A DNA stretch of 64,000 nucleotides from contig NZ_JASITE010000026.1 of NCBI RefSeq assembly GCF_030767025.1, positions 1 through 64,000 of the forward strand, read 5' to 3'. The DNA is from Nocardia sp. CC227C (GTDB lineage Bacteria; Actinomycetota; Actinomycetes; Mycobacteriales; Mycobacteriaceae). The notes under the pieces were generated by a model. It searched no databases. It had not been told where the DNA came from and saw nothing but the letters and a program-made list of their open reading frames with translations. How positions within the stretch are numbered: position 1 is the stretch's first letter; each line of letters begins with the position of its first letter. Position numbers and translations under genes: made by a program. Of the stretch, positions 57,855 to 64,000 are shown in pieces.

Positions 57855-58552
57855 GACAGCACCTCAACGAAGCCGTGCGGGTGGTCGTTGTCCAGGTCCC
57901 GCGTTGACGCCCACCAGTTGTCGTTGTCGATCGGGGAAGCGTTCGCGCCCCTCCGAATCCAGACGTAGCCTTCGCACGGAACGGCCTGAAACTGAACGCC
58001 TTCCGGGATATCAGCCGCCGACTGCCAGGTGCGCGGCTGAGGCTCCTCGGGCAGAACCTCTACGAAGCCGTGCAATGCGGCACCGAAGCTGTTGAGCCGG
58101 TACATGAAGCCGCTGTCCAGGTGAAGGCAGTCGTTCTCGCGACGTTCGTAGGCGCCCATCGACAACGCGCCATGGAATCGGGCGCCGACCGGGATATCGG
58201 CAACGCTGCTCCAAGTGCGTGGTTCTGTCACGCCCGCGACGTCGGCTTCTACGACCGGCACGTCCGCGATGCCGTCGTCGGCGAGGTCCGTCAGTTCGCA
58301 ACTGATCCGGACTTCGACGACTTTCGCCAGCGTCGGGAATACGTCCCGTAGCCCGTAGTCACGCAGGTCGAACGCGATGGTGTTGATCTGTGCGTAGGCG
58401 TCGTCTTGGGCGGTCCACAGGTAGGCATTGGTGCCGTCGGGCAGGGTTTCGAGTGTGCCGTACATGGGTTCGCGGCACGGTATGTAGTCGCACAGCTTCC
58501 CGTTGGGCAGCCGGATCGCGTAGCGCGTTGCCTGCGAGGCGTTCTCGGTCAT
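57851..58552 (-). CDS. hypothetical with tandem repeat domain, 233 aa
   Basis: The C-terminal half holds two copies of a module of about 60 residues, each from PRTWxSxADIPxGxxF to HGFVEVL. The N-terminal half has CDYIPCREPMYGTLETLPDG. Small all-beta repeat suspected. Unknown. Confidence 0.55.
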   Translation of the reverse strand: MTENASQATRYAIRLPNGKLCDYIPCREPMYGTLETLPDGTNAYLWTAQDDAYAQINTIAFDLRDYGLRDVFPTLAKVVEVRISCELTDLADDGIADVPVVEADVAGVTEPRTWSSVADIPVGARFHGALSMGAYERRENDCLHLDSGFMYRLNSFGAALHGFVEVLPEEPQPRTWQSAADIPEGVQFQAVPCEGYVWIRRGANASPIDNDNWWASTRDLDNDHPHGFVEVLS

Positions 58553-58555
58553 CGC

Positions 58556-58738
58556 TCAGTCCTCGCTATCGCAGGTGTGGCCGTAGACGACGGCGCGGGC
58601 GGCCGATTCACCGAACGGTCCGGTGCCCCACAGGTCGTAGGCCATGCCGGTGGTGAAGCCGCACGGTTCGTGCGTGAGGTGATGAACTTCGAACCAGCCG
58701 GGGGCACGTTCAGCGGTCCAGTCGGAGGGGAGTCTCAT
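58556..58738 (-). CDS. hypothetical, 60 aa
   Basis: Starts MRLPSDWTAERAPGWFEVHH; His/Cys residues spread along the chain. Unknown. Confidence 0.5.
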   Translation of the reverse strand: MRLPSDWTAERAPGWFEVHHLTHEPCGFTTGMAYDLWGTGPFGESAARAVVYGHTCDSED

Positions 58739-59112
58739 CGGCGTGTTCCTTCGTTGAGGCAGGACTGCATGTAGGCGGTGAGGCCCTGGAAGTAGGTGGG
58801 GTCGTTGCGACGCAGCCACTCGATGAACCGGAGGGTGAGGGTGCGCAGGAACGTTGGGTCGTGGTCGGCTTCCCATTCGATGAGGCGTGCGACGACTTCG
58901 CGGACGCCGGTCGCGGGGAGGTCGACGCGGAGTTTCGCGGCGCGGCCCCTCGCGTCGGTCGCTACCCGGACTTGGCAGATGTCGCGGACGCGTCGGCCGA
59001 AGCGGCGTTCGATGATGGGGTCGCCGATTTCGATGGTGTAGCCGTGTGGGTCGACGACGGGCGCGGCACCGTAGTAGACGACCTGGTCGACACCGTCCTC
59101 GCGGGTGATCAT
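58735..59112 (-). CDS. hypothetical, 125 aa
   Basis: Beta-rich first half (GYTIEIGDPIIERRFGRRVR), helical second half (FLRTLTLRFIEWLRRNDPTY). Overlaps neighbours by four bases. Unknown. Confidence 0.5.
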   Translation of the reverse strand: MITREDGVDQVVYYGAAPVVDPHGYTIEIGDPIIERRFGRRVRDICQVRVATDARGRAAKLRVDLPATGVREVVARLIEWEADHDPTFLRTLTLRFIEWLRRNDPTYFQGLTAYMQSCLNEGTRR

Positions 59113-59486
59113 GCGGGCACCTGGATTCGTGCTCGCAGGGCAGCGCCGTGGACGACAACTTTCACCATCGGTTCGGTGTCGTCGACGTCGAACGGTTTAC
59201 CGCCGTCCTCCCAGTCGACCCATGCCGACTCGTCCGATATCTCAGTAATCGCTTCGCGGGCGTGTTCCCAACAGAACGCCGCCTGATCGAGCCCACCCCA
59301 TCGGGGCGCGTCGGTGTCGCGGTCGTAGTCGATGCTCCACCAGTCGATGTGCACAGAGGCCGCGTGCGCGTCGCCGATGTGGCAGCATACAGACTCCGCG
59401 AATATGGCGTCGTCCCAGTCGATTTCGACAGAGAACTTCGGATCGTCGGGCACACCGAGCAGGTCGCGTGCGATGTTGATGTTCAT
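59109..59486 (-). CDS. hypothetical acidic protein, 125 aa
   Basis: Starts MNINIARDLLGVPDDPKFSV; strongly acidic with many Trp (WDDAIFAESVCCHIGD, WVDWEDGGKPFDVDD). A DNA-mimic character is possible from charge alone. Unknown. Confidence 0.5.
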   Translation of the reverse strand: MNINIARDLLGVPDDPKFSVEIDWDDAIFAESVCCHIGDAHAASVHIDWWSIDYDRDTDAPRWGGLDQAAFCWEHAREAITEISDESAWVDWEDGGKPFDVDDTEPMVKVVVHGAALRARIQVPA

Positions 59487-59818
59487 GCCGCCGCCTTCGC
59501 GGTCGGGGCGGCGTAGATGCTCCACCAGTAGTTGATGGTGACGGTGGTGTCGTGGTCGGTGGACCGGTCGGCGCGGTCGAGGATCGCGCGGACTCCGTCG
59601 GTGGCGCAGTCGCCGCACAAGCTGGTGTCGGTCGCGACCCATCCCTCCCCCGGTTCGTCGACGGTGTACTCGATGTAGACGGCGGCGGGCTGGTCGCATT
59701 CGTCGCATGCGGTGCCGCGGAACTGGTGGGCGTCACGGTCGACGTTGCCGGTGAAGTTCGGCATCCACTCCGGGATTTCGAGGAGGCGGCGCACGGTGAG
59801 GGTGTCGTTGGTGCTCAT
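59483..59818 (-). CDS. zinc-binding phage protein, 111 aa
   Basis: TACDECDQPAA and SLCGDCATDG form two CxxC pairs. Acidic. Unknown. Confidence 0.5.
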   Translation of the reverse strand: MSTNDTLTVRRLLEIPEWMPNFTGNVDRDAHQFRGTACDECDQPAAVYIEYTVDEPGEGWVATDTSLCGDCATDGVRAILDRADRSTDHDTTVTINYWWSIYAAPTAKAAA

Positions 59819-59964
59819 GCGGCGGTCTCCAGGTCGAAATCGGTGTGGGTGTAGGTGAATTCGCACGCGGCGGTGGCGCATTCGTCGTGTCCGCAGAGGG
59901 GCTGTCCGGCGTCGATGGCGTCGCAGCGCGCCTCGTAGAGGGCGTCGTATCCGGGGTTCTTCAT
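59815..59964 (-). CDS. first gene of leftward early operon, 49 aa
   Basis: Starts MKNPGYDALYEARCDAIDAG, with GHDECATAACEF Cys/His residues. First coding sequence after the leftward promoter at about 60.02 kb. Unknown. Confidence 0.5.
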   Translation of the reverse strand: MKNPGYDALYEARCDAIDAGQPLCGHDECATAACEFTYTHTDFDLETAA

Positions 59965-60015
59965 GAAGGTTCGCTTTCGGGTTGAACCGGTGCCAGCCGG
60001 TCTTGATGACTTGAC

Positions 60016-60043
60016 TCTATAGTGTTGATCGCGATCACCACAA
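60016..60043 (-). promoter_or_regulatory. leftward early promoter
   Basis: Minus strand: TTGTGG (60043-60038), 16-base spacer, TATAGA (60021-60016). The spacer contains the operator-like palindrome. No competing gene lies in the 250-base divergent region, and all genes to the left run away from it. Confidence 0.6.
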
Positions 60044-60045
60044 GA
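60022..60045. promoter_or_regulatory. operator-like site O1
   Basis: GTGTTGATnnnnATCACCAC plus one base and AGA, with core palindrome TGATCGCGATCA (60026-60037). Shares 19 of 24 bases with the copy at 60146, in the same orientation. Lies between the -35 and -10 boxes of the leftward promoter. Confidence 0.65.
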
Positions 60046-60145
60046 GGGTTTGAATCCGGCGTGATCCAATCGTTACACCATCGCAGAATGTCCGATTTAA
60101 GCAGCTAATAGCCACAAGAATCCGCACAGCACCCTTCAGTCAAAG

Positions 60146-60169
60146 GTGTTGATTCAAATCACCACTAGA
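60146..60169. promoter_or_regulatory. operator-like site O2
   Basis: Second copy of the O1 motif, with core TGATTCAAATCA (60150-60161). It covers the -35 box and most of the spacer of the rightward promoter. Binding would block transcription initiation. Confidence 0.65.
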
Positions 60170-60177
60170 TGTAGTGT
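60149..60177 (+). promoter_or_regulatory. rightward early promoter
   Basis: TTGATT (60149-60154), 17-base spacer, TAGTGT (60172-60177); start near 60184, about 32 bases before the first start codon. Good sigma-70/SigA-type spacing. Confidence 0.65.
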
Positions 60178-60215
60178 AGAACGCGTCAACCACCCCAGGC
60201 GAGGAGATGACTCGG

Positions 60216-60479
60216 ATGTTCAACACGATCCAGCACGCGGTCCCCCGCGGCTTCGAGATGGACGCCGTCCGCATCACCGACGCCTACGCCACGGAACACG
60301 GGTGGGCCACGGTCGAAGCCTGGGACACGCCTGACGGTCGCCTGTACTACGCGCTCGACGAGAGCGACGAACTCCTCGCGCCCGCCACGCCCCGCAAGGT
60401 GAGCGCCATCCTCGCCGCCCGCCGGTACGTCGACTGGCACGGCGGCGTGTGCGACATCGACCACCTTCCCGAGGGCTGA
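60216..60479 (+). CDS. first gene of rightward operon, 87 aa
   Basis: GAGGAG lies nine bases before the chosen ATG; another in-frame ATG three codons earlier overlaps that site. VPRGFEMDAVRITDAYATEH and KVSAILAARRYVDWHGGVCD. Small soluble protein, unknown. Confidence 0.6.
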   Translation: MFNTIQHAVPRGFEMDAVRITDAYATEHGWATVEAWDTPDGRLYYALDESDELLAPATPRKVSAILAARRYVDWHGGVCDIDHLPEG

Positions 60480-60545
60480 CCAGCCGAGCGCCCCCGCGGG
60501 ATTCGGCACTCCCCTACCAGACCGCAATCAGCACAGGAGATTCCG

Positions 60546-60773
60546 ATGAGCGACCTGGTGACGTCGATGATCTGCGGTTGCTGCACGGAGCCCATCAGCC
60601 GCATCCCGGCCGACTGGGCCACGGCTCGACGGATCCTCGCCCGCGAGGTGAAAGTCGTCCGGCGTCTCCTGAACCGCTGCGAGGACTGCGCGCACCACGA
60701 CGTCTACCGCGCCCCGTGCGTGCCCGCGAACTTCGAACCGCCCCGCTGCCGCTGCGGATGCAGCGACCGCTGA
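60546..60773 (+). CDS. Cys-rich zinc-binding protein, 75 aa
   Basis: ICGCCTE near the start, CEDCAHHDV in the middle and CRCGCSDR at the end; ten cysteines in 75 residues. ACAGGAGA precedes the ATG. Unknown role. Confidence 0.6.
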   Translation: MSDLVTSMICGCCTEPISRIPADWATARRILAREVKVVRRLLNRCEDCAHHDVYRAPCVPANFEPPRCRCGCSDR

Positions 60774-60790
60774 CCACTACGGAGAGTCGG

Positions 60791-61012
60791 ATGGACACCA
60801 ACCGCGACGTGATAGTCACCCTGCCGGAACAGCGGCGTGGACGACGGATGACTCACGACGAGGCCGACGCGCTGCTGACGCGGCAAGGATTCGTGCACAA
60901 GGTGCATGAGCGCGTAGTCACTCACCGGTCGGGGCGGCAGGAAACCGTCATCCGCATCTGGGAGAACGCCAGCTACGAGCGCGCCGTCACCAAAGCCCGC
61001 TACTACCTCTAG
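60791..61012 (+). CDS. hypothetical, 73 aa
   Basis: GGAGAG precedes the ATG. MTHDEADALLTRQGFVHKVH then VIRIWENASYERAVTKARYY; helix-strand-helix. Unknown. Confidence 0.55.
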   Translation: MDTNRDVIVTLPEQRRGRRMTHDEADALLTRQGFVHKVHERVVTHRSGRQETVIRIWENASYERAVTKARYYL

Positions 61013-61025
61013 CCGTTTGCGTCGT

Positions 61026-61042
61026 GCCCGGCAATTCCGGGC
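61026..61042. other. hairpin after 73-residue gene
   Basis: GCCCGG, loop CAATT, CCGGGC. Fourteen bases after the stop codon and 20 bases before the three-way-junction element; part of the same 147-base spacer. Confidence 0.45.
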
Positions 61043-61062
61043 GTGGTGTTGACCGCTAGATC

Positions 61063-61130
61063 GTGGGCCGGTTCACGGCACAACGGCGTGCCGAGCGGGA
61101 CAACGAGGTCCCAGCGCCGAACCGGCCCAC
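61063..61130 (+). ncRNA. candidate structured RNA with three-way junction
   Basis: A perfect 12-bp outer stem (GTGGGCCGGTTC at 61063-61074 with GAACCGGCCCAC at 61119-61130) encloses two hairpins: CGGCA/TGCCG (61076-61080 with 61089-61093, eight-base loop) and GGGAC/GTCCC (61097-61101 with 61108-61112, six-base loop), the second extended by GC/GC across one bulge. It lies in the 5' leader of the 116-residue gene. Could be a riboregulator, a processing element, a trans-acting RNA or a DNA cruciform. Confidence 0.55.
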
Positions 61131-61159
61131 CCCAAACCGACACTCGGAAGGACCGAGAC

Positions 61160-61510
61160 ATGCCCACGCTGGCCGACGACGCCACCCTCACTTACACCCT
61201 TCGGCACGAAGCCTGGTACGCGCCCGCGCTGAAGCAGAACGGCAGCGACATGCCCGACGCCGTCTACGTGCATTCATCCGCTCAAGGCGGCGGCGTGCAC
61301 TGGGAGTTCAGCATCGAAGATGGCCGACTGAACACACGCCGGACGACGGTGCTGCGGATGTTCGACGACGCCTATCGGGCGTTCACTGAAGTCCCGGAGT
61401 TCTTCGCCGCGCTGGCCGCCGAGCAGCCGACCCACCTCACGGATGTAGTCGCGATCCTGGACCGGATCGGCGCAGTCGACGACACAGCACGCGTGGACCC
61501 TTACGGGTGA
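61160..61510 (+). CDS. hypothetical, 116 aa
   Basis: GGAAGGA lies ten bases before the ATG. VYVHSSAQGGGVHWEFSIED then a helical part with FDDAYRAFTEVPEFFAALAA. Downstream of the structured RNA, so may be controlled by it. Unknown. Confidence 0.55.
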   Translation: MPTLADDATLTYTLRHEAWYAPALKQNGSDMPDAVYVHSSAQGGGVHWEFSIEDGRLNTRRTTVLRMFDDAYRAFTEVPEFFAALAAEQPTHLTDVVAILDRIGAVDDTARVDPYG

Positions 61511-61581
61511 GGGACATTCCACGACGACCGCTTCCCCGATTCACCGCTCCCCTACCCGCCCAAAGCAGGAAGGATCACCTC

Positions 61582-61908
61582 ATGCCCTGCACTATCGACC
61601 ACATCGTGGCGACACACCAGCTCGCCGCGGATCGCCGCCGCCAGGGCCGCCCGATCTGGGAAGAGACCATCGACGTCTCGGATGTCTTCCACCACGGCGA
61701 CATGTCGTTCGAAGAGATTCGAGACGCGGTCGTCGCCAAGGTCAAGGCGTCGCGCTGGTACGCGCGCGACGGCCGCGACTACGGCGACCCGTTGAACGAA
61801 GTCGTGGAGGGTCTGTCGGAGGCCGATGACACCCGCTGCTTCGACTACCACTTGAACGAACTGTATGACCTGGCCGACTTCGCTCGCGTGTGGATCAAGA
61901 CCGTATGA
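61582..61908 (+). CDS. hypothetical acidic protein, 108 aa
   Basis: AGGAAGGA precedes the ATG. WEETIDVSDVFHHGDMSFEE and FDYHLNELYDLADFARVWIK. Stop overlaps the next ATG. Unknown. Confidence 0.55.
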   Translation: MPCTIDHIVATHQLAADRRRQGRPIWEETIDVSDVFHHGDMSFEEIRDAVVAKVKASRWYARDGRDYGDPLNEVVEGLSEADDTRCFDYHLNELYDLADFARVWIKTV

Positions 61909-62102
61909 CTCCCGCAGAGTTCGTCGCAGAGCAGTCTTCCCGGATCGGCTGGCTCAAGGAATGCCTCGCAGAGACGAAGGAGCTGGCGGTCGGGGAACGG
62001 CTCACGGCAGAGATCGCGCAGGCGCAAGCCAGGTTGGACGATTTCCTCGACTTCGCCAACGGCATCTACTGGCCGACCGATGAAACCCAGAGACAAGCCT
62101 GA
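61905..62102 (+). CDS. hypothetical coiled-coil protein, 65 aa
   Basis: MTPAEFVAEQSSRIGWLKEC and ERLTAEIAQAQARLDDFLDF; helical. ATGA overlap with the upstream gene. Unknown. Confidence 0.55.
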   Translation: MTPAEFVAEQSSRIGWLKECLAETKELAVGERLTAEIAQAQARLDDFLDFANGIYWPTDETQRQA

Positions 62103-62235
62103 CCGCCCGGACTTGGCTGCGTGGCGGCGCCGCCATGAACTGCGGAAGTCGACTGCGGCGCAGCCGATCCCGTCCGGGAAGCAGTACCAGCGGAAACCGA
62201 AACACGAGCAGGATCAGGAGAAGCGTGATGGCTGA
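62080..62235 (+). CDS. small basic protein, 51 aa
   Basis: MKPRDKPDRPDLAAWRRRHE, then a Lys/Gln/Glu-rich tail. Overlaps both neighbours (23 and 8 bases). Possibly nucleic-acid binding. Unknown. Confidence 0.5.
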   Translation: MKPRDKPDRPDLAAWRRRHELRKSTAAQPIPSGKQYQRKPKHEQDQEKRDG

Positions 62236-62446
62236 CCTGCAAGTGGTCGAGTCGCGGCACAGCACGTGGACGTATCACCTCAGCGACAGCGGCGACCTGG
62301 TCGCGTTGTGTGGAGCGTTGACGATGAGCAGTCCGGCAACGCTCGAACAGTGGGGCACAACCACTCTCGGCGAACGATACTGCCGGGCGTGTGAAGGGCT
62401 GGCGGGCAAAAACTTCGAGCAGAAACGACGGAAGCGAGATGAATAG
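62228..62446 (+). CDS. hypothetical, 72 aa, possible zinc site
   Basis: STWTYHLSDSGDLVALCG and YCRACEGLAGK: His plus three Cys. Type is common in actinophages (host-gene-like small zinc proteins). Unknown. Confidence 0.5.
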   Translation: MADLQVVESRHSTWTYHLSDSGDLVALCGALTMSSPATLEQWGTTTLGERYCRACEGLAGKNFEQKRRKRDE

Positions 62447-62681
62447 ATACCTGCCGTTGACCATGGTCGTCACGCCAACGACGACAACGGAATGGGTGCT
62501 GGCTTTGCAGCGCGCACCAGTCGGCACGGTCGTGTCCGATCGCGACGGCGACATCTGGACGAAGCGGCACGGCTACACCGAAGACGGTCTGACGTGGATA
62601 CGCACGAATGGCGGCTGGTCCCGTCCTGAGGAGATGGCCCTGTACGCACCGTTCTTCGAGGTCGGCGGCACCGATGGCTAG
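62439..62681 (+). CDS. hypothetical, 80 aa
   Basis: APVGTVVSDRDGDIWTKRHG then GLTWIRTNGGWSRPEEMALY; small beta-sheet protein of a type seen repeatedly in actinophage early regions. Unknown. Confidence 0.55.
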   Translation: MNRYLPLTMVVTPTTTTEWVLALQRAPVGTVVSDRDGDIWTKRHGYTEDGLTWIRTNGGWSRPEEMALYAPFFEVGGTDG

Positions 62682-63219
62682 CCGTCCTCTGCTGTACCTC
62701 GACGTTGATGGCCCGCTGAACCCGTACGCGGCGAACCCCAATCGGCGCCCGGAAGGCTATGAGACACATCGTATGCTGCCACCGTCGTGGATCGCGCAGC
62801 GTGAGGGCATGGGTCGGGTGAAGCCGCTGCGGGTGTGGCTGAATCCGACGCACGGCCCAGCGTTGCTGACGCTGGCCGACCGGTTCGACCTGGTGTGGGC
62901 GACGACGTGGGAGCATGACGCGAACACCTACATCGGCCCGAACATCGGGCTACCCGAACTGCCGGTCGTGGAGTGGCAGACGACGGAGCGGTTCGGCCCG
63001 GACGGAACTTTCTTCAAGACCGCGGAACTCGTTGAGCATGCCGCGGGCCGCCCGTTCGTGTGGGTCGACGACGACATCACGGAGCGGGACCGACGGTATG
63101 TGGAACGCCATCATCCTGCGGCGGCATTGCTGCGCTTCGTCGATCCTGCGGTTGGGCTGGATGGCGACGATTTCGAGGCGATCGGAGCGTTTGGTGCGTC
63201 GATCGCAGCTGCGGCGTAG
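62674..63219 (+). CDS. HAD-superfamily phosphatase
   Basis: A 181-residue HAD-type protein: LDVDGPLN (motif I, nucleophile Asp), VWATTWEHDA (motif II Thr), a Lys in FFKTAEL and VWVDDDITERD (motif IV). Phage relatives act as polynucleotide 3'-phosphatases or nucleotide phosphatases. Last gene of the rightward operon, followed by a terminator. Confidence 0.75.
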   Translation: MASRPLLYLDVDGPLNPYAANPNRRPEGYETHRMLPPSWIAQREGMGRVKPLRVWLNPTHGPALLTLADRFDLVWATTWEHDANTYIGPNIGLPELPVVEWQTTERFGPDGTFFKTAELVEHAAGRPFVWVDDDITERDRRYVERHHPAAALLRFVDPAVGLDGDDFEAIGAFGASIAAAA

Positions 63220-63235
63220 TCGTTCGCGTCGTGGC

Positions 63236-63270
63236 GAAGCCCCAGCATGAAGGGGGATCGCTGGGGCTTC
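63236..63270 (+). terminator. terminator of rightward early operon
   Basis: Perfect 11-bp arms GAAGCCCCAGC (63236-63246) and GCTGGGGCTTC (63260-63270), loop 13 bases, 16 bases after the stop. The rest of the 63220-63474 gap shows nothing else certain. Confidence 0.7.
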
Positions 63271-63474
63271 TCGGTCAAGTATGCGCCGCAGGGTTGCTGA
63301 TGTCACCGGGTACGCGAAGCCGCGGCGCACAGGGGATTCCATGTCGGGGCTTCGTCTCAGTTATCAGGTTGGACCGAAATTCGTTACGCCGTCGGAGGTG
63401 TGTTGCCAGTTTGTGCCGGAGCCCTCGAGTAGCGTGGCGGGGTAATAGCCCGCGAAGTAGAAGGACTCGATCGG

Positions 63475-64000
63475 ATGTTTCGTGGCATGAATATTGCTAC
63501 CAAGACCATGACGTTGCGGCGCATTGAAGACGACGGAAACGTCGTGGAGTTCCAGATCGAGGGCTGCGACCTCTCTGACGGGCTCGTAACCTTCGCCGTC
63601 GATGCCGATGTCGAGGTTGGAGACCAGCTATATTGGCAGCTCCCGAACGGGAAGGCTCGCACGATCGAGCTGCTGTCGGTCGACGTCATGCAGGATCCGA
63701 ACCAAGGAATCATCGGCGCAGGAGCGCTCGACCACACATCAGCACGCTATGAAGTCGTCGATCCGAAAAGGGCCACCAGGAAGCCGCAGAAGGTCGACAT
63801 CCCTGGCCTGCATCCCAGCGTCTCGGCCGTCAGTGGGTCGAAGTTTGCGCAGGCGCACCACGATGCGGCGGTCTTCGAAGCATTCAAGGCAGTCGAGCAT
63901 CGTGTCCAGTCGCTGACTGGCAGCAAACAGAGCGGGAAGCCGCTGATGACGTCGGTGTTCAACGAGCAGAGGCCGCAACTCGATACGACGTCCGACAAGG
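63475..64000 (+). CDS. TIGR02391-type protein, cut by right edge
   Basis: Open from an ATG with AAGGA nine bases upstream to the window end (175 codons, no stop). The N-terminal half is a beta-rich domain (NVVEFQIEGCDLSDG, VGDQLYWQLPNGKARTIELL). Then GLHPSVSAVSGSKFAQAHHD, AFKAVEHRVQSLTGSK and LMTSVFNEQRPQL follow the TIGR02391 pattern, a domain often found in defence- or stress-linked proteins. GC is lower than in neighbours. Start may also be the ATG at 63487. Confidence 0.65.
   Translation, partial: MFRGMNIATKTMTLRRIEDDGNVVEFQIEGCDLSDGLVTFAVDADVEVGDQLYWQLPNGKARTIELLSVDVMQDPNQGIIGAGALDHTSARYEVVDPKRATRKPQKVDIPGLHPSVSAVSGSKFAQAHHDAAVFEAFKAVEHRVQSLTGSKQSGKPLMTSVFNEQRPQLDTTSDK

Noticed and set aside
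1..64000. CRISPR arrays, insertion sequences or an integrase
   Set aside because: No regularly spaced direct repeats, transposase motifs or recombinase signatures were seen in the reading frames.

Overview
The window is high-GC actinobacterial DNA. Mycolic-acid bacteria (Corynebacteriales; a Nocardia- or Rhodococcus-like host) are the best fit: the phage endolysin ends in LGFP cell-wall repeats, a PE-PPE-type esterase is present, and there is a WhiB regulator and a DUF2510 protein. Positions 1 to about 9.9 kb look like host chromosome. From about 9.93 kb to at least 63.2 kb the sequence is one long-tailed (siphovirus-type) phage, most simply a prophage whose left end lies near 9.9 kb and whose right end (integrase, repressor, replication genes) lies beyond the window.

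Host part. Two overlapping small genes of unknown function (307-950) start from what looks like a leaderless promoter. They converge on a RibD_C/dihydrofolate-reductase-like gene and an XRE-TPR regulator (minus strand). Divergent from the regulator is a tight rightward operon (3219-9212): a 37-codon ORF, a DUF4254 protein, a miniature Clp-N domain protein, a nucleotide-sugar dehydrogenase, a UDP-xylose-synthase-like decarboxylase, a MoaD/ThiS-like protein ending in Gly-Gly, an FGE/EgtB-fold protein without the FGE cysteine pair, a GalE-like epimerase and a PIG-L deacetylase. Together these suggest a UDP-amino-sugar pathway joined to sulfur chemistry; the product is unknown. A DUF2510 membrane protein and a strong bidirectional terminator close this part.

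Phage late module (minus strand, transcribed from about 43 kb down to 9.93 kb). In transcription order it carries small genes, a secreted PE-PPE/cutinase-like esterase, a glutaredoxin, terminase small and large subunits, a phosphoesterase, portal, a MuF protein fused to a zinc-metallopeptidase domain, scaffold, P22-type coat protein, head-tail connectors, major tail protein with an IPT domain, G/GT tail chaperones with a -1 frameshift site, an 1806-residue tape measure with two muralytic domains, baseplate proteins, endolysin, holin and repeat-rich tail fibres. One plus-strand HNH-nuclease gene interrupts the module between phosphoesterase and portal.

Between the late and early modules lie 14 well-formed tRNA genes and one degenerate one (43517-45395), read leftwards, with a consensus TATAAT box upstream.

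Phage early module. About 40 small, mostly overlapping minus-strand genes (45536-59964) appear to form one leftward operon from a promoter at about 60.02 kb. Recognisable members are a MazG-like protein, a metallophosphoesterase, a DEDDh exoribonuclease, a RuvC-like resolvase, two SLOG/deoxyribosyltransferase-like proteins, a second glutaredoxin, a HicA-like protein and a WhiB protein. A divergent promoter at about 60.15 kb drives a rightward set of small genes (60216-63219) ending with a HAD phosphatase and a terminator. Each of the two divergent promoters contains one copy of the same palindromic operator-like sequence, the likeliest site for phage repressor control. A 68-nt element with a three-way-junction fold lies in the rightward operon. 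A TIGR02391-type gene runs off the right edge.
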